The notes below the pieces were generated by a model. That model worked only from the letters and a program-made list of their open reading frames with translations, ran no database searches and was not told the origin of the DNA. A stretch of DNA of 64,000 nucleotides from Candidatus Hydrogenedentes bacterium UBA2224 (GTDB taxonomy: Bacteria; Hydrogenedentota; Hydrogenedentia; Hydrogenedentales; SLHB01): contig DDYW01000181.1 of NCBI GenBank assembly GCA_002348185.1, forward strand, positions 71,848-135,847, given 5' to 3'. A program made the position numbers and the translations under genes. The stretch's first letter is position 1. Each line of letters starts with the position of its first letter. Below are positions 46,173 to 54,660 of the stretch, piece by piece.

Positions 46173-49100
46173 ACGCCGGATTCTGCCACTTGCACGTCCA
46201 CACCGAATACAGCGTGCTGGACGGAGCGATCAAGGTCTCGGAACTTCTCGACCGCTGCAGAGACTACGGAATGCGCGCATGCGCCATCACCGACCACGGG
46301 GCGATGTTCGGCGTGGTCGATTTCTTTCAAACGGCCAAGTCCAAGGACGTCAAGCCGGTCATCGGGTCCGAACTCTACATTGCGCCGGGCCACCGCACCG
46401 ACCGCTCGGCGAAGACGCAATCGGCCGCCTACAACCATTTGCTCCTGCTCTGCAAGAACGAAACGGGCTACCGGAACCTCTGCAAACTGAGTTCCATCGG
46501 TTACCTGGAAGGGTTCCATTACAAGCCCCGCATCGACTTCGAAACCCTGTCGCGTCATGCCGACGGGCTCATCGCTTCGACCGCGTGCCTGCGCGGCGAG
46601 GTCCCCCAGTTTCTCCTGCGCGAAGAATTCGAGAAGGCGGAAGAGGCGCTCGCGCGCTACATCAGCCTTTTTGGAAAAGAGAACTTCTTCGTCGAACTCC
46701 AGGACCACGGCCTGTCCGAGCAACACCGCGTGAACCCCCGCCTCGTGGAGATGGCGCGCAAACACGGCCTGCTGCTTGCCGCGACCAATGACTGTCACTA
46801 CCTGAACAAGGATGACGCGGACGCACACGACGCCCTCTTGTGCATTCAGACCAATAAGACCCTCGAAGAGGAAAACCGTTTCCGCTTCCAGACCCGGGAA
46901 TTCCATTTCAAAAGCCCCGAGGAAATGCGGGAAGCCTTCGCCGCCTGGCCCGAGGCGATCTCGAATACCGAGAAGATCGCCGACATGTGCGAACTCGAGA
47001 TCCCCCTGCACAAACACCTCATTCCCAAATACATGCCGCCCGCGGGTAAGGCCAAGCCGCAGTTTCTCCGGGAACTGGTCATGCAGGGACTTCAGGACCG
47101 CTACGAGGGCCATCCGGACACGCTGCATGTGGAACGCGCCGAATACGAACTGCGCATCATCGAGCAGATGGGCTTCGTGGACTACTTCCTGGTGGTCTGG
47201 GATCTCATCAAGACCGCCCGGGACAAGGGCATTCCGGTGGGCCCGGGCCGCGGCTCGGGGGCGGGCAGCCTGGTGGCCTATGCCCTGACGATTACGAACA
47301 TCGACCCGATCCGCTACAACCTGCTGTTCGAGCGTTTCCTGAATCCCGACCGCGTGTCCATGCCGGATTTCGATCTCGATTTCTGCTATACGCGCCGTCC
47401 CGAATTGATCGAGTACGTCCGCGAGAAGTATGGACCCGAGAATGTCAGCCAGATCATCACCTTCGGCCGCATGCTGGCCAAGCAGGCGATCCGCAATGTC
47501 GGGCGCGTGATGGGCATGAGCTTCGGCGACGTCGACCGCATCGCGAAGCTGGTCCCAGACGAACTGAAGATCACCCTCAAAGATTCCCTTGAAAAAGAAC
47601 CTGAACTCAAGAACCTGGTCAAGACCGATCCGCAGATTGCCAAACTGTGGAATCTGGCGACCCGCCTCGAAGGCACGATAGGCACCCTGGGAACCCACGC
47701 CGCGGGCGTCATCATCTGCGATGAGCCCCTCACCGGGCATGTTCCGCTCTTCCAGGCGTCCGGAAGCGATGTTGTCGCGACCCAGTTCGAGATGAAGACC
47801 GCGGAACAAATCGGTTTGTTGAAGATGGACTTCCTGGGCCTGCGGACCTTGACCGTGGTGCATGACGCGGTTCGGTTCATCCAGGAGAACCGCGGCGTCC
47901 ATATCGACATCGACGCGCTCGAGCCGGACGACGTGTTGACCTATGAGTTGTTGCGCTCAGGGCGCACCACCGGCGTGTTCCAGCTCGAAAGCTCCGGGAT
48001 GCGCGACCTTTCCCGCCGCATCGGACTGGAAAGCCTCGAGGAAATCTGCGCCCTGGTCGCCCTGTACCGTCCGGGCCCCATGCAGCTCAAGGACCAGTAC
48101 ATCGAGAACAAGCACCATCCGGCCAAACTCACCTACGACCACCCGCTGCTCGAGCCCATTCTCAAAGAGACCTACGGCGTCGCTCTGTATCAAGAGCAGG
48201 TGATGCAGATTGTTCAGGCGCTCGCGGGCTTCTCGCTCGGCCAGGCCGACGAACTGCGCCGCGCCATGGCGAAGAAGAAGGCCGACCTCATGGAACGCCA
48301 GGGGGAGCAGTTCCTGAAAGGCGCGAAAGAAAACGGCATCGACGCGGACACCGCCACCTCCCTGTTCCAGAAGATCGAGCAGTTCGCGGGATACGGATTC
48401 AACAAGTCCCACAGCATGGCGTATGCGTTTGTGGCGTACCAGACCGCCTTCCTCAAAGCCAACTACCCGGTGGAATTCATGGCGGCGCTGCTCACCAGCG
48501 AATCGGGCAACCTCGACAAGGTCGCGCAGTACATTGAAGAATGCCGTCGCATGGGGATCGAGATTCTCCCCCCCGACGTCAACCACAGCAGTTACGGATT
48601 CAATGTCGAGGGCAGCGCCATCCGTTTCGGCATGGGCGCGGTCAAAAACGTCGGCCGGGACCCGGTCGAGGCCATTCAGGCCGAGCGCGAAGCGAATGGG
48701 CCTTATAAGGACATCTTCGATTTCTGCGCGCGGCTCGACTCCCGGGTGCTCAATCGCCGCGTGCTCGAAAGCCTCAACCGGGCAGGCGCCTTCGAAAGCA
48801 CGGGATGGAACCGCAGGCAGGTGGAGGAGTCCCTGGAATCGGCCATGAGCGAAGGACAAATCAACCAGCGGGAACGGGCTGCGGGCCAGACGTCGCTGCT
48901 CGAACTGATGGCCGGCGCGAGCGGCGAACCCATCATCCACAAACGGCCCGACGTCGAGGAATGGCCCGAGAACCAGTTGCTCGCACTGGAAAAGGAGGTC
49001 TTGGGCCTCTACGTAAGCAGCCACCCGCTGGCGCGGCACGCGGTCCTGCTCGAGCGGTTTTCGACGGTTACCCTGGCGGACCTCCCCTCCCTGGCCGAGG

Positions 49101-49630
49101 GGCACGAGGTGCGCATCGGCGGCCTGGTCTCCAACGTGAAAATCCACATCACGCAACGCAACCGCAAGATGGCCTTTGTCACGCTGGAAACCCTCGAAAG
49201 CCCCTGCGAGGTCGTCGTGTTCCCGGAACTGTTCGAGCAGAAGGCCGAACTGCTCGTGCCCGACATGATCGTCATGTTGCGGGCCAAGGTCAGCTACCGG
49301 AATGATGAGCCCAGCCTCCTTGCCGAGGACATCGTGCCCATCGACGAGACTCAGAAACAATTCACGGAGGCGGTGCACATCCGCTTGAGCACCGTCGGGC
49401 TCGACGAAGCCCTGCTCACCCGGCTCGCGGAACTCCTGGATACCCAACCCGGCGATTGCGATGTCTACCTGCACTGCATCACCCCCGACCACGACGAGGT
49501 CACCGTGCACGCCACCTCATCCTGCATGGTGGCGCCGTCTGAACGCCTCTGGCGCGGCCTGGAAGAACTTCTCGGAGAAGCGTGCCTGTGGTACTCGGGG
49601 GCGAACGGCTACCCCCGGCACTCGCGCTGA
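46169..49630 (+). CDS. dnaE: DNA polymerase III subunit alpha
   Basis: A 1153-residue replicative C-family polymerase, of usual DnaE1 length. GTG 46169 has GGGAG 8 nt upstream and overlaps the preceding stop by 4 nt; ATG 46154 is an alternative. It has a PHP domain (FCHLHVHTEYSVLDGAIK, ITDHGAMFG), a palm with PDFDLDFC (Asp400 and Asp402) and GRGSGAGSLVAYAL, and fingers with GIVFQLES-like segments (TGVFQLESSGM, ALYRPGPM). A helix-hairpin-helix (about 800-900) and an OB-fold (GGLVSNVKIHITQRNRKMAF) follow, then a short C-terminal tail. It should form the polymerase core of the replisome in the cytosol. Confidence 0.97.
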   Translation: MNAGFCHLHVHTEYSVLDGAIKVSELLDRCRDYGMRACAITDHGAMFGVVDFFQTAKSKDVKPVIGSELYIAPGHRTDRSAKTQSAAYNHLLLLCKNETGYRNLCKLSSIGYLEGFHYKPRIDFETLSRHADGLIASTACLRGEVPQFLLREEFEKAEEALARYISLFGKENFFVELQDHGLSEQHRVNPRLVEMARKHGLLLAATNDCHYLNKDDADAHDALLCIQTNKTLEEENRFRFQTREFHFKSPEEMREAFAAWPEAISNTEKIADMCELEIPLHKHLIPKYMPPAGKAKPQFLRELVMQGLQDRYEGHPDTLHVERAEYELRIIEQMGFVDYFLVVWDLIKTARDKGIPVGPGRGSGAGSLVAYALTITNIDPIRYNLLFERFLNPDRVSMPDFDLDFCYTRRPELIEYVREKYGPENVSQIITFGRMLAKQAIRNVGRVMGMSFGDVDRIAKLVPDELKITLKDSLEKEPELKNLVKTDPQIAKLWNLATRLEGTIGTLGTHAAGVIICDEPLTGHVPLFQASGSDVVATQFEMKTAEQIGLLKMDFLGLRTLTVVHDAVRFIQENRGVHIDIDALEPDDVLTYELLRSGRTTGVFQLESSGMRDLSRRIGLESLEEICALVALYRPGPMQLKDQYIENKHHPAKLTYDHPLLEPILKETYGVALYQEQVMQIVQALAGFSLGQADELRRAMAKKKADLMERQGEQFLKGAKENGIDADTATSLFQKIEQFAGYGFNKSHSMAYAFVAYQTAFLKANYPVEFMAALLTSESGNLDKVAQYIEECRRMGIEILPPDVNHSSYGFNVEGSAIRFGMGAVKNVGRDPVEAIQAEREANGPYKDIFDFCARLDSRVLNRRVLESLNRAGAFESTGWNRRQVEESLESAMSEGQINQRERAAGQTSLLELMAGASGEPIIHKRPDVEEWPENQLLALEKEVLGLYVSSHPLARHAVLLERFSTVTLADLPSLAEGHEVRIGGLVSNVKIHITQRNRKMAFVTLETLESPCEVVVFPELFEQKAELLVPDMIVMLRAKVSYRNDEPSLLAEDIVPIDETQKQFTEAVHIRLSTVGLDEALLTRLAELLDTQPGDCDVYLHCITPDHDEVTVHATSSCMVAPSERLWRGLEELLGEACLWYSGANGYPRHSR

Positions 49631-49761
49631 CGGGCCCCGCGCGTCAGGCTCGCACCCAGCCGCAAACGCCCGCTCAAACACGCGCTCGGCCAGGACGTTT
49701 CATGACCCGGGAGATTCCCGCACTAAGTCCATGTGGCACGCACGTTTCGCGCAGCGCGCCC

Positions 49762-49791
49762 TTGCCATGCGCCCGCGATTTCGGGCATACT
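49762..49791 (+). promoter_or_regulatory. Possible promoter of fliW-csrA operon
   Basis: TTGCCA (49762-49767), an 18-nt spacer and CATACT (49786-49791), about 155 nt before fliW. I see no sigma28-like or sigma54-like site. Nothing else is evident in the 49631-49945 gap. Confidence 0.35.
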
Positions 49792-49945
49792 GGCCACGGG
49801 GCGGTCATTACGCGTATGTCAGGACCGCAAGCAGCAGGAATGCACCGGGAACGTTCTCTGAGAGGCGCCCTCAAACGCGGGGCCTGCGGTGGGAAGCCGC
49901 CGTGTTGACTCTCCAGACACGGCCACGGGAGATTGGGGTGTCGCA

Positions 49946-50419
49946 ATGCAGTTAGAGACAGTACGGTTCGGGTCCCTCGAAGTGGCTCCGGATGCGGTGA
50001 TCACATTCACGCAACCCATCCTGGGCTTTCAAGAGTATCGCCGTTTTGTGGTCCTCCCGGGGCCGAGCGAATATCTGTGGTGGCTTCAGTCGACGGAGTC
50101 CGGCGATCTCGCCTTCATTCTGATGGATCCCGCGGTGGTAGTTCCAGATTACCGCGTTGAAATCCGGCCTGCCGAACTCAGCGAGCTGGCCGTCGCCTCC
50201 ATCGGCGAACTTGACGTCTATACACTGGTGGTCGTGCCCGAGGACAAGAGAAAAGTGCGCACCAATCTCCGGGCGCCCATTCTGATCAACCCCAAGCTGC
50301 GGCTGGCCAAACAGGCGCTCCTGGACCGCAGCGACTACCCCATTCAATTCTTCCTCGCGCAACCCCATCAGGGCCAGGGACAGGCCCGGGAGGCATCCAA
50401 TGCTGGTCTTAACCCGTAA
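49946..50419 (+). CDS. fliW: Flagellar assembly factor FliW
   Basis: A 157-residue protein. FliW binds flagellin and, when free, binds and blocks CsrA. Recognisable segments: [83 protein letters not shown]. The C-terminal ~15 residues ([12 protein letters not shown]) are encoded over the start of csrA, with a 20-nt overlap. Slightly longer than the usual 130-150 residues because of that tail. No flagellin gene is in the window. Confidence 0.93.
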   Translation: MQLETVRFGSLEVAPDAVITFTQPILGFQEYRRFVVLPGPSEYLWWLQSTESGDLAFILMDPAVVVPDYRVEIRPAELSELAVASIGELDVYTLVVVPEDKRKVRTNLRAPILINPKLRLAKQALLDRSDYPIQFFLAQPHQGQGQAREASNAGLNP

Positions 50420-50621
50420 AGAGGATGAAAGCATCATGATTGGGGACGACATCGAGGTCAAAGTCCTTGATCTGAAAGAAAGCCAGGTGAAATTGGGAAT
50501 CGTCGCCCCAAAGTCCGTGGCCGTGCACCGGCGGGAGGTCTATCTGGCCATCCAGAGCGAAAACACGCAGGCGGCCTCCGCGGCGCAGATCGACTCCATC
50601 ACGGATCTGATTCAGCGATAA
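50400..50621 (+). CDS. csrA: Carbon storage regulator CsrA
   Basis: A 73-residue RNA-binding dimer that represses translation of target mRNAs, flagellin among them in many species. It has the conserved [18 protein letters not shown] strand with Leu4 and Arg6 and the VHRREVY segment with the other RNA-contact arginine. The extended C-terminal helix (residues 50-73) is the type bound by FliW. The start lies inside the end of fliW (20-nt overlap), tying amounts of the two antagonists. Confidence 0.95.
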   Translation: MLVLTRKEDESIMIGDDIEVKVLDLKESQVKLGIVAPKSVAVHRREVYLAIQSENTQAASAAQIDSITDLIQR

Positions 50622-50643
50622 CCGGCATGAGGGGACATCGCTA

Positions 50644-51270
50644 ATGGAACTCATCGTAGACGGAAGCGCCAGAGGCCTCGGAGAAGAGCCCCAGGGCAGT
50701 ATCTTCGACCTGGTGGTCGCGCTCGGCAGGCAGCTTCAGGAGGACGGCCGTTCCATCATGACCGTCCGAATCGACGGAAGCGAGATCAGCGCCGGAAACC
50801 TGGTGGAATCCATGCGAGACAAGCCGGTGACAAGCGTCCGGCAGATCGTGATCACTTCGGAAGACACCCGGACGCTGGTGAACGAGTCCCTGTCGGACAT
50901 GCAGGCCTCGCTGCCCGAGCTTCCGGTGGCGTGCCAGGAACTGGCCCGAGTGTTTCAGAGCGAGACGCCGGACGCCGGCTACGAGCCGTTCCAGCAGCTT
51001 GCGGCGATATGGGGCGCCATCAAGGAGCGGGAACTGATGGTCGCGAACGCCCTCGAGATCTCGCTGGAAGAACTCCTGATCGGCGAACTCACGGTCAAAC
51101 AGTTTCATGATGATCTCAATGCCTATTTGCGGGAAGCCACCGAAGCCCTCAAAAAGAGGGATTCGGTGTTGTTGGGGGACCTGCTTGAATACGAACTGGC
51201 GCCACGGGCCGAAAAAGAGAGCGCGATCGTCGCGATTCTGATGAAAGAGGCCGAACAATTTGCGGGGTAG
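50644..51270 (+). CDS. Unknown protein in the fliW-csrA locus (208 residues)
   Basis: ATG 50644 follows AGGGG. The N-terminal ~70 residues have a beta-grasp-like alternation (MELIVDGSARGLGEEP, IFDLVVALGRQLQEDGR, MTVRIDGSEISAGNL). The remainder is helical and acidic (LSDMQASLPELPVACQELARVF, FQQLAAIWGAIKERELMVANAL, FHDDLNAYLREATEALKKRD). No signal or membrane segment. It starts 22 nt after csrA and ends 2 nt before the large glycosyltransferase, so it is embedded in the operon. A flagellar chaperone or export-related role is possible from context, but I do not recognise a family. Confidence 0.75.
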   Translation: MELIVDGSARGLGEEPQGSIFDLVVALGRQLQEDGRSIMTVRIDGSEISAGNLVESMRDKPVTSVRQIVITSEDTRTLVNESLSDMQASLPELPVACQELARVFQSETPDAGYEPFQQLAAIWGAIKERELMVANALEISLEELLIGELTVKQFHDDLNAYLREATEALKKRDSVLLGDLLEYELAPRAEKESAIVAILMKEAEQFAG

Positions 51271-51272
51271 GA

Positions 51273-54200
51273 ATGGCCGCGCCGCGCATCCTGACATTCA
51301 ATTTTCATGAGCCTTACCTGTGCCTGATGGCGCGGACCGGCCTGCCCTTTGCCATCGGTGAATATGACAGCCCCCCCTTCGCGCGGAAATGGCACGAGCG
51401 CTACCGCCCCATCCCTCCGAACTTCACGTTTCTCAACGAAAACACCTGGCGACGCGACCTTGCGCAGGGCCGCTTCGACGTCGTCATCGCGCAAAACGAG
51501 ATGAATGCGGCCGGCCTCTCCAAAGAGGCGCTGCTCAGCGACACCCCCCTCCTTCTGGTCTGCCACAACCGGCGCAGCTTCCTCGAAGCAACCATGAAGA
51601 ATGGCCCCGACAGCCGCTACGATACGTTTCAGCGCCTCCTGGAAACGCTCCGGAGAATTGCCCGGTTTGTGTTCATCTCTGAGACCAAACGTGATGATTA
51701 CGCCATCCCGGGCATCGTCATCTGCCCCGGCATCGACGTCGAGGAATACGGCGGCTATACGGGAGAAAACCCGGGGGTGCTGCGCGTCGGCAACGCCTTG
51801 GGCCAGCGGGACGTCATGTTCGACGTCGGCTTTCAGGAACGGGTATGTGCCGGTTTTGCCAACCGCCTCGCGGGCGACAATCCGGACATCCCGGAGTCCC
51901 AGCCGGCCGCGTCCTTCGATGACCTGCGCCGGCTCTATCGCTCCTTCCGGTGCTATCTGCACGTCACCCGGGAAGCCTACGAGGACGGCTACAACCTCGC
52001 CCTGCTCGAAGCCATGGCCACAGGCATGCCGGTGGTCTCTCTCGCGAACCCGACATCTCCCCTCACGGACGGGAAAGACGGTTTTCTGTCGTACGACGCC
52101 GATGTCCTCCGGGGCCACATCGCTATGCTGCTCGATGATCTGTCCTGCGCCCGGGAGATCGGCGCTCGCGCCCGTGAAACCGTCGCGCAGGCGTTTCCCA
52201 TGGCCCCCTTCGTCGAGGCCTGGCGCGAAACCATTCTGTCGGCCGCCGAACTCAGCCCCCGGCAAAGCACAAGGACCCGGACACGCATCACGCCGCCTCC
52301 CCTGCCAACTACCGCCGTGCCCGCGACGGAGATCCTCCTTCACTACATGGCGTCGCCGGTCACCACGGGAAGATATTTTGAGTGGGCCCTGCGCAAACGC
52401 CATCACGTCGTCACCGCGGGGTTCCGGTGCCCGGAAGCGATTCTAAGCCGGTGGGGATTTCCGGGCGAACCGCCCGCGTACGGTCCCCACGACGTGGAAC
52501 TCAGGCTCGAGACGCCCTACCGGGAACTCATGGGCATGCTGCCAGACGGATTTGCGCCCCGTCTGTACCTCTGGGTGGATTCCGGCCCGAAACAGGTGGC
52601 GCCCGACATCGACTGCCTGCGCATCCCGAAAGCCTGTTACCTCATCGACACGCACCTGGCCCCCGAATTGCGCATCGACATCGCCCGGCATTTCAATTTC
52701 GTGTTTCTGGCGCAGAAAGCCCAAGTGCCGCTCTTCCAGGACGCCGGCCTCGCAAACGTCTGCTGGTTGCCGCTCGCGTGTTCACCCGAGCTGCACGACG
52801 TGGGACAACCCGAACGCATCTACGACGTGGCCTGTATCGGCCGGATTCAGGATGACCCCCACGACCGCCGCGCCAGGATTCTCGACCGCGTACGCAGCGC
52901 GTTTCCCCGGCACCGCATCGGCCAGCAATGGCCCCCGGACATGGCGCGAACGTATGCCCAGTCGAAGATCGTCGTGAACGCGGCCGTCAACAACGACCTC
53001 AACATGCGCGTATTCGAGGCGATGGCGTCGGGCGCGCTCCTCATTACTGACCGCGCGGAAGGCCTGTTGGACCTCTTCGAGGAAGGCGAACATTTCGTGC
53101 TCTACCGCGATGAGGATGAGCTGTGCCCGCTCATCGAGCGCTACCTCGCTGACCGCGAGGCGCGGGAACGCATCGCGCAGCAGGGGCGAGACCTCGTGCT
53201 TGCGCAACATACGTACGACCTGCGCATGGAGCAATTACTCGGATGCGTATTCGAAGCCGCGGGCGTGTTCGGCGGCTACCGCGGGGAATCCCGGTACCAC
53301 TACGGCGGCTACTACTGCTCCCCGCGCGCGGAACTGGCGGTCCATGTCCCCCCGGGGGCGAAGCGCGTCCTCGACGTCGGGTGCGGGGGCGGCGCGTTCG
53401 GACGATCGCTGAAAGAGCGCGGCGTACAGGAGGTCGTCGGGATCGAGATTGACGAGCGCGCGTGCGCCCTCGCCAGGGAAGTGCTTGATGACGCCCTCGC
53501 CGGCAACATCGAACAGATGGAACTGCCTTTCGAACCCGGGCACTTCGATTGCGTCACGTTCGGGGATGTGCTTGAACATCTGGTTGACCCGGCGGCAACG
53601 CTGCGCAGGATTGCGCCGTTCCTCGCCCCGGAAGGCCTTGCGGTCGCCAGCATCCCCAACGCGCGTTTCTGCCAGGTGGTGCAGATGCTTGCCGAAGGCC
53701 GGTGGAAATACGAAGATGCCGGCATCCTCGACCGGACGCATCTGCGGTTCTTCACCGCGACGGAAATGCAGATGCTTTTCCAGGGGGCGGGCTACGAGAT
53801 CCTGAAGATGCTGCCCCTCTCGATGCTTCAGGCGGAGCTCCTTCCTCGCAACGCTGACGGAGGTTTCACGCTCGGCAAACTGACCGTCGGCCCCTTAAAT
53901 GACGCGGAGTATCAGGATTTTCTCGTGTACCAGTACCTCGTCGTCGCACGGAGCGCCGCCGGGACGCCGCTGGAACGCGCACGGGCCGCGTTGTCCGAAG
54001 GCCGTTTCGAGGAGGCCTGCACCCTGGCCGCCTCGGCCGCGAACGCGGACCCCACCGAGCGCAAGTTCATCATCGGGCAGGCGCTGGGCCGGCTTGGAAA
54101 ACTCGAGGCCGCCGAATCGGCCTTGCGCGAAGCCTGCGCGTCCAGCCCCGCCCGCGCGGACATCGTCGGGCAACTGGGGGTGCTGCTGGTCGCCATGAAC

Positions 54201-54611
54201 CGAAGCGCCGAGGCCATCCCCTGTCTGGAGCAGGCCGTTGCCGCCAACCCGGGGGACCACCGCGCCCTCGGCGCCTGGGGTCTGGCCCTGCTCGCCAGCG
54301 GCAACCCCGAAGAGGCCTTCACGAAGCTCAGGGCGTCTCTGGAGATTCACTTCGATAACGCGCCGCTCATGGACTCCTTTGCCGCCCTCGGCGAAACGCT
54401 GGAACGATGGTCGGATATGGAGCCGGTGCTTCGCCGGTTTGTGGAGTTTTACCCCGCAAACACCGCCATGTCGCTGCGCCTTGCCCGCATTCTGGCCCGG
54501 CTGGGAAAAACCGGCGAGGCGCGCGAGCGCTTGGAAACCGTGCTCTTGTTCGACACCGGTAACGCAGACGCGCGTCAGTTGCTTGAAGAAATTTCGTCCG
54601 GGGGCGCATAA
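51273..54611 (+). CDS. Giant glycosyltransferase-CgeB-like-methyltransferase-TPR fusion
   Basis: A 1112-residue cytoplasmic protein with four modules. Residues about 1-330 are a GT4-like glycosyltransferase, with the sugar-nucleotide motif EDGYNLALLEAMATG. Residues about 350-665 resemble CgeB-type glycosyltransferases (MRVFEAMASGALLITD). Residues about 670-890 are a class I SAM methyltransferase with RVLDVGCGGGAFG and FGDVLEHL. Residues about 895-1112 are TPR-like repeats (ALSEGRFEEACTLA, LGRLGKLEAAESALREA, LLAMNRSAEAIPCLEQA). It is encoded 2 nt after the preceding gene. Such modular proteins commonly modify flagellin or surface glycans, and the position after fliW-csrA favours flagellin. The sugar and target are not known. 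Confidence 0.85.
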   Translation: MAAPRILTFNFHEPYLCLMARTGLPFAIGEYDSPPFARKWHERYRPIPPNFTFLNENTWRRDLAQGRFDVVIAQNEMNAAGLSKEALLSDTPLLLVCHNRRSFLEATMKNGPDSRYDTFQRLLETLRRIARFVFISETKRDDYAIPGIVICPGIDVEEYGGYTGENPGVLRVGNALGQRDVMFDVGFQERVCAGFANRLAGDNPDIPESQPAASFDDLRRLYRSFRCYLHVTREAYEDGYNLALLEAMATGMPVVSLANPTSPLTDGKDGFLSYDADVLRGHIAMLLDDLSCAREIGARARETVAQAFPMAPFVEAWRETILSAAELSPRQSTRTRTRITPPPLPTTAVPATEILLHYMASPVTTGRYFEWALRKRHHVVTAGFRCPEAILSRWGFPGEPPAYGPHDVELRLETPYRELMGMLPDGFAPRLYLWVDSGPKQVAPDIDCLRIPKACYLIDTHLAPELRIDIARHFNFVFLAQKAQVPLFQDAGLANVCWLPLACSPELHDVGQPERIYDVACIGRIQDDPHDRRARILDRVRSAFPRHRIGQQWPPDMARTYAQSKIVVNAAVNNDLNMRVFEAMASGALLITDRAEGLLDLFEEGEHFVLYRDEDELCPLIERYLADREARERIAQQGRDLVLAQHTYDLRMEQLLGCVFEAAGVFGGYRGESRYHYGGYYCSPRAELAVHVPPGAKRVLDVGCGGGAFGRSLKERGVQEVVGIEIDERACALAREVLDDALAGNIEQMELPFEPGHFDCVTFGDVLEHLVDPAATLRRIAPFLAPEGLAVASIPNARFCQVVQMLAEGRWKYEDAGILDRTHLRFFTATEMQMLFQGAGYEILKMLPLSMLQAELLPRNADGGFTLGKLTVGPLNDAEYQDFLVYQYLVVARSAAGTPLERARAALSEGRFEEACTLAASAANADPTERKFIIGQALGRLGKLEAAESALREACASSPARADIVGQLGVLLVAMNRSAEAIPCLEQAVAANPGDHRALGAWGLALLASGNPEEAFTKLRASLEIHFDNAPLMDSFAALGETLERWSDMEPVLRRFVEFYPANTAMSLRLARILARLGKTGEARERLETVLLFDTGNADARQLLEEISSGGA

Positions 54612-54660
54612 CAAGAAAGGGTTGTAGGGGAGGACGCGTGAAACCACGGGTACCACAGAG

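Noticed and set aside
47957..49510. 517-codon minus-strand frame inside dnaE, and similar long frames opposite mrfA, recN and the symporter
   Set aside because: They mirror real genes codon for codon, have low-complexity composition and no recognisable domain.
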